Of a stretch of 64,000 nucleotides of DNA, positions 54,176 through 62,954 are shown in pieces. A model generated the notes under the pieces. That model was not told the DNA's origin, ran no database searches, and saw nothing but the letters and a program-made list of their open reading frames with translations. Both the position numbers and the translations under genes were made by a program. This DNA comes from Arthrobacter sp. QXT-31 (lineage in GTDB: Bacteria > Actinomycetota > Actinomycetes > Actinomycetales > Micrococcaceae): the NCBI RefSeq assembly GCF_001969265.1, contig NZ_CP019304.1:4278001-4342000 (forward strand). Reading direction: 5' to 3'. The stretch's first letter is position 1; each line of letters begins with the position of its first letter.

Positions 54176-55147
54176 TCAGGCCTTGCGCATCTGGTGCTGC
54201 AGGATCTTGGACTGCACGGCGCCCGCTACCTTGCTTTTGATGTCCGTCGGGACCCGGACCATGCCCTCCTGGGCCACGGACGCGACGTGCAGGCCCTCCC
54301 GGTTGAAGATCTTGCCGGTGGCAAGGCCGCGTGCTCCCTGGGCGCTGGGTGATTCCTGCACGTACAGGAGCCACTCGTCAACGCGGACCGGACGGTGCCA
54401 CCACATGGCGTGGTCGAGGCTGGCCACGCTCATGCCCGGCGTGATCCAGCTCAGCCCGTGCCTGCGGAGGATTGATTCGAGCAGAGTGTAGTCGCTGGCA
54501 TAGGCCAGGGCGGCGCGGTGGGTATTGGCGTTGTCCGGCATGGCGCTGAAGGTCTTCATCCACACGGCGTTGCGCGCTTCCTTCTTCCCCGGGGCCGCCA
54601 CGTACAGGGCGGGGTCGACGTGGCGGATATCGAACGGCCGCTCATACGCCCAGTGCCGTGCGACGGGATGGTCGAACTTGCCCAGCAGGTCCGCGGTGCT
54701 GGGCAGCATCTCCGGGTCGGGGATGCCGGCAGGCATCTCGGACTGGTGCTCAATGCCGTCGTCGCCGGCCTGGAACGAGGCGATCATGGACAGAATCGGC
54801 GTGCCGTCCTGGTAGGCATGCACGCGCCGTGCGGAGAACGAACGGCCGTCCCGCAGGCGCTGGACACCGAAGGTAATGGGCTTGTTCGCGTCGCCGGGCC
54901 GGAGGAAGTAGCCGTGCATGGAATGGACCGCGCGCTCCTCATCCACCGTGCGCATGCCCGCAATCAGGGACTGGGCCAGGACCTGGCCGCCGAAAACCCG
55001 CTGGTGCGGCTGGCGCTGCGACGGGCCCATGAAGATGTCCTCGTCGGTGCGGGCGCCTTCCAGCTCGCCGAGGTCCAGCAGGTCGAGGAGGGAAGTGGTG
55101 GGGTCATTCGTGGGCAAGGCCTGCAATCCGGCGTCCGCTTCAGTCAT
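54176..55147 (-). CDS. tesB: acyl-CoA thioesterase II
   Basis: A double hot-dog thioesterase of 323 aa that hydrolyses acyl-CoA. HQRVFGGQVLAQSLIAG near residue 50 with catalytic Asp in SLDHAMWWHRPVRVDEWLLY, and GRSFSARRVHAYQDGTPI are diagnostic. Complete length. It is divergent from the 225-aa unknown gene. Confidence 0.92.
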   Translation of the reverse strand: MTEADAGLQALPTNDPTTSLLDLLDLGELEGARTDEDIFMGPSQRQPHQRVFGGQVLAQSLIAGMRTVDEERAVHSMHGYFLRPGDANKPITFGVQRLRDGRSFSARRVHAYQDGTPILSMIASFQAGDDGIEHQSEMPAGIPDPEMLPSTADLLGKFDHPVARHWAYERPFDIRHVDPALYVAAPGKKEARNAVWMKTFSAMPDNANTHRAALAYASDYTLLESILRRHGLSWITPGMSVASLDHAMWWHRPVRVDEWLLYVQESPSAQGARGLATGKIFNREGLHVASVAQEGMVRVPTDIKSKVAGAVQSKILQHQMRKA

Positions 55148-55210
55148 GGTTTGACTCTAGACGGCACCCCGGCACCGCTCAACCGGGCCTCAGCCGGTAG
55201 TGTTCTTAAC

Positions 55211-55888
55211 GTGTCTGATCTCCTTACCCAGTCTTTCAGCTTCGCCGACCCCCGCGACCTCGCCGATCTCAGGACCTTCGTCACGCGCGCCAAAGCCATC
55301 GATGACGGCGCCATCCGCCTGCAGGCGGCCGGAACGGTCCTGGCTGCCTACGTTTGCGTCCTCCGGCCCCGGATCCTGGGGGAATCAACGCCCACCATCC
55401 TCGGCCTGCGGACCATGGGCCTGGCGGAGCCGTCCGCCGTCGACGTCACGGTTCCGCTCGCCGCTGTCCTTGACCGGCTGGCCCGGGCAGGGGAGAACGA
55501 CGCCGAACTGCCGGTCCCGCCGTCGACCGTCACCGAATCATGGGCCGGGGTGGGCGCGCCGCGCAGCGGCTGGGAACTGGTGGACTCCGTCCCTGACGCC
55601 GAACTGCGTCAGGCCGCCGAAGCAGGCATTGCCGAAGTGGCCGGGATCGTTCCGGACAAGCCGGGCGCGGCGATCGTGAACAATGCCCGCGCCGCCGTCT
55701 GGGGGCGCGAACTGGAGGGGCGGCACGGGGTGCCGGCAGGAGCGGCGTTCGCCGCCCTCGCCCTGGGCTTCCTGGGCGGAAACGAACCTGGTGAGGGCGA
55801 ACAGCAGCTCTACCGCGCCGGACGCTGGTTCCGGCTCAGCGGCAGCCGCGGGCACGTGCTGGCCCGGACCGGCGCAGGCCTGCTCTAG
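55211..55888 (+). CDS. protein of unknown function, 225 aa
   Basis: I do not recognise the family. It starts VSDLLTQSFSFADPRDLADL, has no signal peptide or membrane segment, and is rich in Ala, Leu and Val with a central LRTMGLAEPSAVDVTVPL segment and a C-terminal LYRAGRWFRLSGSRGHVL. The GTG at 55211 starts after the end of tesB in the opposite direction; the longer frame is a shadow of tesB. It is convergent with the trHbO gene, with only 12 bases between. Confidence 0.72.
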   Translation: MSDLLTQSFSFADPRDLADLRTFVTRAKAIDDGAIRLQAAGTVLAAYVCVLRPRILGESTPTILGLRTMGLAEPSAVDVTVPLAAVLDRLARAGENDAELPVPPSTVTESWAGVGAPRSGWELVDSVPDAELRQAAEAGIAEVAGIVPDKPGAAIVNNARAAVWGRELEGRHGVPAGAAFAALALGFLGGNEPGEGEQQLYRAGRWFRLSGSRGHVLARTGAGLL

Positions 55889-55900
55889 TCAGCGCCTGTT

Positions 55901-56371
55901 TCAGTTGGCGCCTGTCGGGCTGTTCACCATGGAGAGGGCAGCCCGCTCCATGTAATCCCACAGCGTTCCCTCGTAGAGCGGCGGCAGGCCCAGCGAATCG
56001 ACAGCTGTCCGCATGTGGTGCAGCCACCGGTCCTTGGCCTCGGGCGTCACCCGGAACGGCATGTGGCGCATCCGCAGCCGGGGGTGGCCGCGTTCCTCGC
56101 CGTAGGTGGTGGGGCCGCCCCAGTACTGCTCGAGGAACATCAGGAACCGCCGCTTGGCCGGTCCCAAATCCTCCTCCGGATACATGGGGCGCAGCAGCGG
56201 ATCCGTGGCCACGCCGTCGTAAAAGACATCAATGAGCTTCACGAACGTCTCGTGGCCGCCCACCGCGTCATAGAAGTTGTCGGTGTAGCCCGGCTGGCTG
56301 AACGGGTCATTGCGCATCAGCGGCTTGCGGGCGCCGCGCTCCGGCGGGGTGGGAAGGGATGGCATGGTCAT
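55901..56371 (-). CDS. glbO: truncated haemoglobin, group II (trHbO)
   Basis: A globin of 156 aa. FYDAVGGHETFVKLIDVFYDGV, LMFLEQYWGGPTTYGEERGHPRLRMRH with the heme-binding His in HPRLRMRH, and WLHHMRTAVDSL with the group II Trp are characteristic. A 25-residue N-terminal tail precedes the fold. It binds oxygen or NO; the downstream gene (MscS) starts upstream on the same strand. Confidence 0.92.
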   Translation of the reverse strand: MTMPSLPTPPERGARKPLMRNDPFSQPGYTDNFYDAVGGHETFVKLIDVFYDGVATDPLLRPMYPEEDLGPAKRRFLMFLEQYWGGPTTYGEERGHPRLRMRHMPFRVTPEAKDRWLHHMRTAVDSLGLPPLYEGTLWDYMERAALSMVNSPTGAN

Positions 56372-56373
56372 GG

Positions 56374-57036
56374 CTATTCTCCGGCCTTCTGCTGGGGTGC
56401 GTGCTCGGCTTCGTCGGCGGACTCTCCAGGCTCGGCCGGCGGGACGTAGTTTCCCTGTGAGCGGTTGCCCACACGGAGGATTTCGCCGTTGCGGAGGTAC
56501 CAGATGGCACCGTTCTCGTCGCGCACTCGCGTGATCCGCAGTCCGATCGACTCCACCACGCCCACCACCTCACTGGTCTCGATGATGTCGCCAATGCCGT
56601 ACTGGTCCTCGATGGTGATGAAGATGCCGGCCAGGAAGTCCCTGATCAGCTGCTGGGCACCAAAACCGATGGCGATACCGAGGATTCCCACGCTGGTCAG
56701 CAGCGGCGCCACATCGACGTCGAGGTTTTTCAGGATGTAGATGCTGGTGATGACGGCAATGATCACGCCGATGCCGCTCTTCAGGAGCGAGCCGATCGTG
56801 TGGGCCCGCTGCACGCGCCGCTCGTGGTCCAGGGCGCGCAGCGCCGGCGCCACCCAGCGGAAATGCGGCTTCTTGAACAGCGACGTGCCGGCCGCCACGC
56901 GTTTGGTGATCCTGGCGATCAGGAAACTCGCGATCAGCCACAGGATAATGCCTGCGCCGAGGCTGATGGCCACGCCGACGAGGTCAAGTCCTGTGGGCTC
57001 CAGTGAGGCCGAGGGCGTTGTGAACATGCTGTACAT
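56374..57036 (-). CDS. small mechanosensitive channel, MscS family
   Basis: A membrane protein of 220 aa, short for the family. Three hydrophobic segments (LVGVAISLGAGIILWLIASF, IGVIIAVITSIYIL, LLTSVGILGIAIGFGAQQLI), the last being the pore helix with the G/A pattern, then the beta domain IFITIEDQYGIGDIIET and IWYLRNGEILRVGNRSQG. The C-terminal cage domain is reduced to an acidic tail. It is followed by glbO after 2 bases, so the two are co-transcribed. Confidence 0.88.
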   Translation of the reverse strand: MYSMFTTPSASLEPTGLDLVGVAISLGAGIILWLIASFLIARITKRVAAGTSLFKKPHFRWVAPALRALDHERRVQRAHTIGSLLKSGIGVIIAVITSIYILKNLDVDVAPLLTSVGILGIAIGFGAQQLIRDFLAGIFITIEDQYGIGDIIETSEVVGVVESIGLRITRVRDENGAIWYLRNGEILRVGNRSQGNYVPPAEPGESADEAEHAPQQKAGE

Positions 57037-57066
57037 CTGCAGGAAGGCTCCTAGCTGCTGTCCGGC

Positions 57067-57105
57067 GGCGGCCGGTCTCCGCCCTTGCCGGGGAGACCGG
57101 CCGCC
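57067..57105. terminator. hairpin between osmC and mscS genes
   Basis: GGCGGCCGGTCTCC with its exact complement, 14 base pairs, 11-base loop, just past the OsmC stop on the minus strand. No strong T run. Confidence 0.6.
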
Positions 57106-57143
57106 CTTTGGTCGCTTTTAAGCCTAGCGGGGTCTGCGGCTGG

Positions 57144-57623
57144 CTATGGACTTCCGGCTGTGGTAACAGGAACGTGCAGCACCGGGAAATTTACGCTGCG
57201 GGCAATGAAGCACACCTGGTGCGCCTCATGGTGCAGCTGCTCCGCCAGCGCGACGTGCGCGGGATCCGCAACCGTCACCTGCGGGCGCAGGGTCACGGTT
57301 TCGAACTGGCCGCTGCCGTCCCGGTTCAGGCGCATCATGCCCGTGGCGTTGTCCTCGTAGGAGAGAACCACCACACCATGCTTCACCGCGACGTGCAGGA
57401 AGGAGAGCATGTGGCACTGCGCCAGTGCCGTGAGCAGCAGCTGCTCGGGGTTGTACCGGGAGCGGTCGCCGTGGAACGTGGGGTCGGCCGAGCCCTGCAG
57501 CACCGGCAGCCCCGGGATCTCGATGTCGTGGTCCCGCGAGTACTCCCGGTAGGACGACGTGCCGCTTCCGAGGTTGCCGGTCCAGCGGACTGTCAGCGAA
57601 TAGTGGTGTTCGTTGAGCGCCAC
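57144..57623 (-). CDS. OsmC family peroxiredoxin-like protein
   Basis: A protein of 159 aa. The two redox cysteines are in LTALAQCHMLSFL and EAHQVCFIARSVN, the OsmC/Ohr arrangement; RYNPEQLLLTALAQC is typical. It reduces organic hydroperoxides. It starts 9 bases after the pepN stop on the same strand. Confidence 0.9.
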   Translation of the reverse strand: MALNEHHYSLTVRWTGNLGSGTSSYREYSRDHDIEIPGLPVLQGSADPTFHGDRSRYNPEQLLLTALAQCHMLSFLHVAVKHGVVVLSYEDNATGMMRLNRDGSGQFETVTLRPQVTVADPAHVALAEQLHHEAHQVCFIARSVNFPVLHVPVTTAGSP

Positions 57624-57632
57624 GGATCCGGC

Positions 57633-60185
57633 CTAGACATCAGCCGCGCGGGCCCGGAGCGCCCGGGCCACGCCGTCGCGGTTTTCCAGCATCATCCGGC
57701 GCAGCGCTGCACTCTCCTCCGGCAGCGACGCCAGGAACTCGTCGGTCCGGTCCACGATGGCCTGGCTCGTGAGCTGCGCAGGGTACAGCCCGACGACGAT
57801 CTGCTGGGCCAGGGCAAATGTCCGTTCGGTGACGATGCCGGGCACGGCCTGGAAGTACTTCTCCGCGTACGGCTCCAGCAGCTCGGTGTCCAGGACCCGT
57901 GTGAAGCCGGCGACGGCGGAAGCCTGGATGGCGTTGGAGAGCTCGCCCTTGACGACGATCGACTCCCAGGCCTCAGCCTTGGCCTCCGGTGTGGGGATGG
58001 CAGCCTTCGCCAGGGCGGCGGCGTTCTGGCCGCTGGAGGTGTTGTCCCGCTCGAGTTCCGCGTCGATATCTGCCTGGCCGAGCCTGCCGCCGGCAACGAG
58101 CGAAGCCACGAGCTCCCAGCGCAGGTCCTGGTCCACATCGAGCCCGGCCAGGGCGACCGAGCCGTCCAGCAGGCCGGCGACCCGGTCGAGCTGCTGTCCG
58201 CTGCGGGCCAGGAGCGCGAACGACTTGATGAACTGCAGCTGGGCGTCCGAGCCTCCCGGCACGTCCGAGGCGAGTTCCCAGAGGCGGTCGACGGCGGCCA
58301 CGGTGGTGGCTTCACGGTGTTCCTCGGCCACGTAGAACGTGAGCGTGGTGGCCAGCTGCCGCAGCTGCACCAGGATCACCGAGGAATCAGACTCGGAGGC
58401 GATGTTGGCCAGGATCAGCTCAACGTAGCCGCGTGCAGGGCTCTCGCCGTCCCTGGCAGCGTCCCAGGCCGAGCCCCACACCAAAGTCCGCGGCAGGCTT
58501 TCACGGAAGTCCTTCAGGTGCCGGGTGGCCGTGGCCAGTGACTGCTCATCCAGGCGCACCTTGGCGTAGGCGAGGTCGTCGTCATTGAGCAGGATCAGGT
58601 CCGGCCGCTGGAGCCCGGCCAGTTCCGGCACCTCGGTGCGTTCGCCGTCGACGTCCAGTTCCTCACGGTGCACGCGCTCAAGCGTGCCCTCCGCGGTGAG
58701 GTCGTAGAACCCCACCGCCAGGCGGTGCGGGCGGATGGTGGGCTGCGCGGCCGCGGCGGACTGCAGGATGGCGAAGGACGAGATGGTGCCGTCCGCGTCC
58801 ACGGCCAGCTCCGGCTTGAGCGAGTTCACCCCGGCCGTTTCCAGCCAGAGGCGGCCCCACCGGTCCAGGTCACGTCCGCTGGCCTTCTCCAGTTCAACCA
58901 TCAGGTCACCGAGCTCGGTGTTCCGCCAGGAGTGCTTGGCAAAGTATTCACGCACGCCCGCCATGAACTTGTCCGGCCCCACCCAGGCCACCAGCTGCCG
59001 CAGCACGGAGGCGCCCTTGGCATAGGTGATGCCGTCGAAGTTCACCTCGACGTCATGCAGGTCGTTGATCTCGGCGAAGATCGGGTGGGTGGTGGGCAGC
59101 TGGTCCTGCCGGTAGGCCCACGACTTTTCGACCGAGGCGAAGGTGGTCCAGGCGCTCTGGAACTTCGTGTTCTCCACCGCCGCCAGGTGCGACATGTATT
59201 CAGCGAAGGACTCGTTGAGCCAGAGGTCGTTCCACCAGCGCATGGTCACGAGGTCCCCGAACCACATGTGGGCCAGTTCGTGCAGCACGGTGATGGCACG
59301 GCGCTCCACCTGTGCCTCCGGGACCTTGCCGCGGAAGACGTAGCCCTCGAGGATGGTGACCGCGCCGGCGTTTTCCATGGCGCCGGCGTTGAACTCGGGC
59401 ACAAACAGCTGGTCGTACTTCTCAAACGGGTACGGGCAGCCGAACTCGGCCTCGAAGAACTCGAACCCCTGCCGGGTGAGCTCAAAGATGTTGTCCGCGT
59501 CCAGGTACTGCATGAGGGATTTGCGGGCGAAGACGCCCAGCGGCACGACGCGGCCATCCGAACTGGTGACGTCGCTGCGCACCGACTGGTACGGTCCGGC
59601 GATCAGTGCGGTGACGTACGAGGACAGGCGCTGGGTGGGCGGAAAGTCCCAGACCGAGCGGGCGCCGCCGTCTTCCGCCGGGGAAGCCGGCACGGGCTCC
59701 GGCGTCGGGGAGTTGGAGACGACGTCCCAGTGCGAGGGCGCGGTGACGCGGAACCGGAAGGTGGCCTTGAGGTCGGGCTGTTCAAAGACGGCGAACATGC
59801 GGCGCGAATCCGGCACCTCGAACTGGGTGTACAGGTACACCTCGCCGTCCACAGGGTCCACGAAGCGGTGCAGGCCTTCGCCGGTGTTCATGTAGGGGGC
59901 GTCCGCCACCACGGTCAGCTCGTTCTCCGCGGCCAGGTCCGGCAGCTGGATCCGGATGCCGTCCGACACCTCGGCGGGGTCCAGGACGCGGCCGTTCAGC
60001 GTCACGCTGTGGACAGCGTCCGTCACGGCGTCAATGAACGACGACGATCCCGGCGCCGCCGTGAACCTGACAGTGGTGGTGGAACCGAAGACCGTCTCGC
60101 CCCTGGTCAGGTCCAGGCTGACATCGTAGGAGTCGACGGCGATCAGGGCGGCGCGCTCGCGTGCTTCGGCGCGGGTCAGGTTCAT
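57633..60185 (-). CDS. pepN: aminopeptidase N (M1 family)
   Basis: A zinc aminopeptidase of 850 aa. Exopeptidase motif GAMEN at 268-272, zinc motif HELAH (H302, E303, H306) and the third ligand in LNESFAEY (E325 region). The N-terminal beta domain and the C-terminal helical ERAP1-like domain are complete. I chose the ATG at 60185 (MNLTRAEARERAAL), the usual actinobacterial N-terminus; the longer frame to 60278 adds a basic stretch without support. Confidence 0.94.
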   Translation of the reverse strand: MNLTRAEARERAALIAVDSYDVSLDLTRGETVFGSTTTVRFTAAPGSSSFIDAVTDAVHSVTLNGRVLDPAEVSDGIRIQLPDLAAENELTVVADAPYMNTGEGLHRFVDPVDGEVYLYTQFEVPDSRRMFAVFEQPDLKATFRFRVTAPSHWDVVSNSPTPEPVPASPAEDGGARSVWDFPPTQRLSSYVTALIAGPYQSVRSDVTSSDGRVVPLGVFARKSLMQYLDADNIFELTRQGFEFFEAEFGCPYPFEKYDQLFVPEFNAGAMENAGAVTILEGYVFRGKVPEAQVERRAITVLHELAHMWFGDLVTMRWWNDLWLNESFAEYMSHLAAVENTKFQSAWTTFASVEKSWAYRQDQLPTTHPIFAEINDLHDVEVNFDGITYAKGASVLRQLVAWVGPDKFMAGVREYFAKHSWRNTELGDLMVELEKASGRDLDRWGRLWLETAGVNSLKPELAVDADGTISSFAILQSAAAAQPTIRPHRLAVGFYDLTAEGTLERVHREELDVDGERTEVPELAGLQRPDLILLNDDDLAYAKVRLDEQSLATATRHLKDFRESLPRTLVWGSAWDAARDGESPARGYVELILANIASESDSSVILVQLRQLATTLTFYVAEEHREATTVAAVDRLWELASDVPGGSDAQLQFIKSFALLARSGQQLDRVAGLLDGSVALAGLDVDQDLRWELVASLVAGGRLGQADIDAELERDNTSSGQNAAALAKAAIPTPEAKAEAWESIVVKGELSNAIQASAVAGFTRVLDTELLEPYAEKYFQAVPGIVTERTFALAQQIVVGLYPAQLTSQAIVDRTDEFLASLPEESAALRRMMLENRDGVARALRARAADV

Positions 60186-60378
60186 GCCTGGCAAGGTGGG
60201 TGCCTCCAGAGGTTGTGGTGGCCGGACTGGCCCGGTCCGCCGGCTGCGCGCACGGTGTTCCCGCATGCGTTGCATCACTGTGAAGCCATTGTTTCATTCC
60301 GGCGCGCCTTGGCAAGTTGCGCAGCTCACGTCCCTGGCGGCACTCTTCAGCCGGCAGCCGCAGGGGTAGCGTTAAGGC

Positions 60379-61392
60379 ATGGGAAAGATCCTCGATGCTG
60401 TGGACACCAAGGCGCTGCGGTTCGCGATCGGCTTCCCAGTGTTGCTCGCCGCGGGCTTCGCCGTCAGTGCCGTGCTGTTGCGCCCGGATCTGCCGGAACC
60501 CGTCGCGGTCATGTGGGACAACGACGGCGGTACCGCCTTCGCGCCGTTCCCCGCCTTTGTGGGCGGCGGGGCGGCCCTGATTGTCATCATTGGCTGGCTG
60601 GCCCTGCTGCAGTCCGTGCCGCTTTCGCGGCCAACAGTGATGCGCCGGATCATGATGGGTGCAGGGTTGACGGTGAGCCTGTTTGTCACCACCGTGCTGG
60701 CCGCCGCCCTCGTGGGCCAGGCCGGGGTGGCTGATGCACGGGAATCCAGTGTCGACATGATTGTCCTCGCCATGGGCAGCGGTGCCGCGCTGTCGCTGGG
60801 TGTCATCATCGGATTCGTCTTCAAGGCGGACCACCAGTGGACACCGGAGGATGACCGCGCCCTGCAGCGGGCGCTGGAGCAGGAACTCGACCCCGAGCTG
60901 GCCAAGGACTCCGTGCGGTTCTGGGTGCATGCGCGCAGCTCCGTCTTCGTCATGATCGCCATCGCCAGCCTGTTTCCCGCTTCGCTGATCGCCATTGCCG
61001 TGCCGTGGCTGGGGGCCCTGCTGGTGGCCGCCGCACTGGTGGGTGCCGCGTTCCTTTTCGCCCGGGTTACCGCTGACCGCAGCGGCCTTCGCGTTTTCCT
61101 CGCCGGCATCCTGCGTGTGGTTGATGTCCCCGCCGCCGCCATTTCAGCAGCGGATCCCGCCGACGTCCGTGCCGCCGATTACGGCGGCTGGGGCTACCGC
61201 CACCACGACGGAACCGCAGCCGTCCTGGTCAGCAGCGGCCCCGCCGTCGTCGTCCGGAAGACCGACGGCCACCGGCTCGCCGTAAGCGGCAAAAACCCCG
61301 ACTCCGCCGCCCTTCTCGCCGAGGTCCTGACCCGTGTGGCAGCGAGGGCGCGCCGCGACGGGCGCCCGCCCGAGACCCGCCCGCCAGCCTAG
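60379..61392 (+). CDS. DUF1648-type membrane protein
   Basis: A protein of 337 aa with about five hydrophobic segments. The N-terminal segment followed by LPEPVAVMWDNDGGTAFAP is the DUF1648 pattern. A cytoplasmic stretch (WTPEDDRALQRALEQELDPEL) separates the first three helices from a pair (MIAIASLFPASLIAIAVPWLG and the next), and the C-terminus is a soluble domain with GGWGYRHHDGTAAVLV. Function unknown. Confidence 0.83.
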   Translation: MGKILDAVDTKALRFAIGFPVLLAAGFAVSAVLLRPDLPEPVAVMWDNDGGTAFAPFPAFVGGGAALIVIIGWLALLQSVPLSRPTVMRRIMMGAGLTVSLFVTTVLAAALVGQAGVADARESSVDMIVLAMGSGAALSLGVIIGFVFKADHQWTPEDDRALQRALEQELDPELAKDSVRFWVHARSSVFVMIAIASLFPASLIAIAVPWLGALLVAAALVGAAFLFARVTADRSGLRVFLAGILRVVDVPAAAISAADPADVRAADYGGWGYRHHDGTAAVLVSSGPAVVVRKTDGHRLAVSGKNPDSAALLAEVLTRVAARARRDGRPPETRPPA

Positions 61393-61533
61393 GGCGACGC
61401 CCAGGCGTAACTGCCGCGTAACTGCGCGGCCCGCAACCCGCCGCGGGAATCACACCGAGTACTCTTGGATCTGTTGATTTGACCTGTACCAGCCCGGCCG
61501 CGCCCCGGTGCTGACGACTGAACGGAAGCTACC

Positions 61534-62028
61534 GTGACAACAAACCCTGCCTTTCCGCGGGTCCACATCGCCACCGACCACGCCGGCATGGAGCTGAGCG
61601 CCCACCTGGTTAAGCACCTGACGGCGAACGGCTACGAGGTGGTCGATCACGGCCCCAAGGAATACGACGCCCTGGACGACTACCCGTCGTTCTGCATCAA
61701 CGCGGCCCTCGCAGTGGTGGCGGACCAGGAAGCCGGCGTCCACGCGCTTGGTATCGTGCTGGGCGGATCCGGCAACGGTGAGCAGATCGCCGCCAACAAG
61801 GTCAAGGGTGTCCGCGCCGCCCTCGCCTGGAACCACGCCACCGCCACGCTGGCCCGCGAGCACAACGATGCCAACGTCGTGGCCGTCGGGGGGCGCCAGC
61901 ACAGCGTCGAGGAAGCCACGGCGCTGATCGAAGCCTTCCTGCAGGAACCCTTCAGCAACGATGAGCGGCACGTGCGCCGCATCGGCAAGATCGCCACTTA
62001 CGAAACCACCGGCGAGATCGTCGAATAG
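61534..62028 (+). CDS. rpiB: ribose-5-phosphate isomerase B
   Basis: An enzyme of 164 aa interconverting ribose 5-phosphate and ribulose 5-phosphate. HIATDHAGMELSAHL, GIVLGGSGNGEQIAANKVKG and REHNDANVVAVGGRQ are family signatures; the Cys/Ser base position reads GGSGNGE, as in the actinobacterial Glu-type subgroup. GTG start. Its stop overlaps the start of the glycosylase gene by one base. Confidence 0.94.
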   Translation: MTTNPAFPRVHIATDHAGMELSAHLVKHLTANGYEVVDHGPKEYDALDDYPSFCINAALAVVADQEAGVHALGIVLGGSGNGEQIAANKVKGVRAALAWNHATATLAREHNDANVVAVGGRQHSVEEATALIEAFLQEPFSNDERHVRRIGKIATYETTGEIVE

Positions 62029-62930
62029 TGCCGGAAGGCCACTCGATCCACCGGCTTGCCCGCCAGTTCGGTGACGTCTTCGCCGGCGAGCGGCTGGCCG
62101 TCAGCAGCCCGCAGGGCCGCTTTGCCGCCGGCGCCGCCCTGCTGGACGGGAAGAGCATGGTGCACGCGTCCGCGCACGGCAAGCACCTGTTCCTGCACTT
62201 CGAGCACGGGCTGGTGCTGCACGTCCACCTGGGCCTCTACGGCGCCTGGGATTTCGGCGGGGACAGCCAGTTCCGCGGCGCCTCCAGCATCGGCGCGCCG
62301 CGCAGGGTGGGGGAGCGGGAAGTGGCCGGCAGCGCCGGCGATCCTCTGCCGGCCGGGTATGCGGGTCCGCCGGCGCCGGTGGGCGCCGTGCGGGTCAGGC
62401 TGGCAAGTGCCCACGGCTGGGCCGACCTGCGCGGCGCCACCACGTGCGCGGCCATCACCGAGGCTGAGGCGGCCGCCGTGCTGGACAGGCTTGGCCCGGA
62501 TCCGCTCCACAACTCCGGCAGCAGCAGGGACGACTTCATCCGGCGCATCCTGACCAAGCGGACCCCGGTGGCCACGCTGCTGATGGACCAGAAGGTGATT
62601 GCCGGCGTCGGGAACGTGTACCGGGCCGAGGTGCTGTTCCGGGGCAGGATCGACCCCCTGCTTCCCGGCCGCGCGCTCACTGAGGACGCCGCCGGCCTCC
62701 TCTGGGACGACACGGCCGCGGTGATGTCCGACGGCGTCCGCGACGGGCGGATCATCACCACCACCGCCGGCTTCTGGACCCGAAGCGACCAGCTTCCGCC
62801 GGGGGAGGAGGCGCACTTTGTCTACCGCCGGCATGGCCAGCCGTGCCGGGTCTGCGGCACCGCGGTTGCCCTGTCCGAACACGCGGCCCGCAAGCTGTAC
62901 TGGTGCCCGTCCTGCCAGCAGCCGGAGTGA
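62028..62930 (+). CDS. Fpg/Nei family DNA glycosylase
   Basis: A base-excision repair enzyme of 300 aa. The N-terminal PEGHSIHRLARQ supplies the catalytic Pro and Glu; the helix-two-turn-helix region is LMDQKVIAGVGNVYRAEVLF; the zinc finger is CRVCGTAV..YWCPSC. PEGHS instead of PELPE points to the Nei (endonuclease VIII-like) branch. GTG start, translationally coupled to rpiB. Confidence 0.92.
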   Translation: MPEGHSIHRLARQFGDVFAGERLAVSSPQGRFAAGAALLDGKSMVHASAHGKHLFLHFEHGLVLHVHLGLYGAWDFGGDSQFRGASSIGAPRRVGEREVAGSAGDPLPAGYAGPPAPVGAVRVRLASAHGWADLRGATTCAAITEAEAAAVLDRLGPDPLHNSGSSRDDFIRRILTKRTPVATLLMDQKVIAGVGNVYRAEVLFRGRIDPLLPGRALTEDAAGLLWDDTAAVMSDGVRDGRIITTTAGFWTRSDQLPPGEEAHFVYRRHGQPCRVCGTAVALSEHAARKLYWCPSCQQPE

Positions 62931-62954
62931 GCTGACCTTCGACGGGGGCGGGCG

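Noticed and set aside
57108..60734. Plus-strand frames of 477 and 688 codons opposite pepN
   Set aside because: Shadows of pepN; the second also runs into the DUF1648 gene in a different frame.
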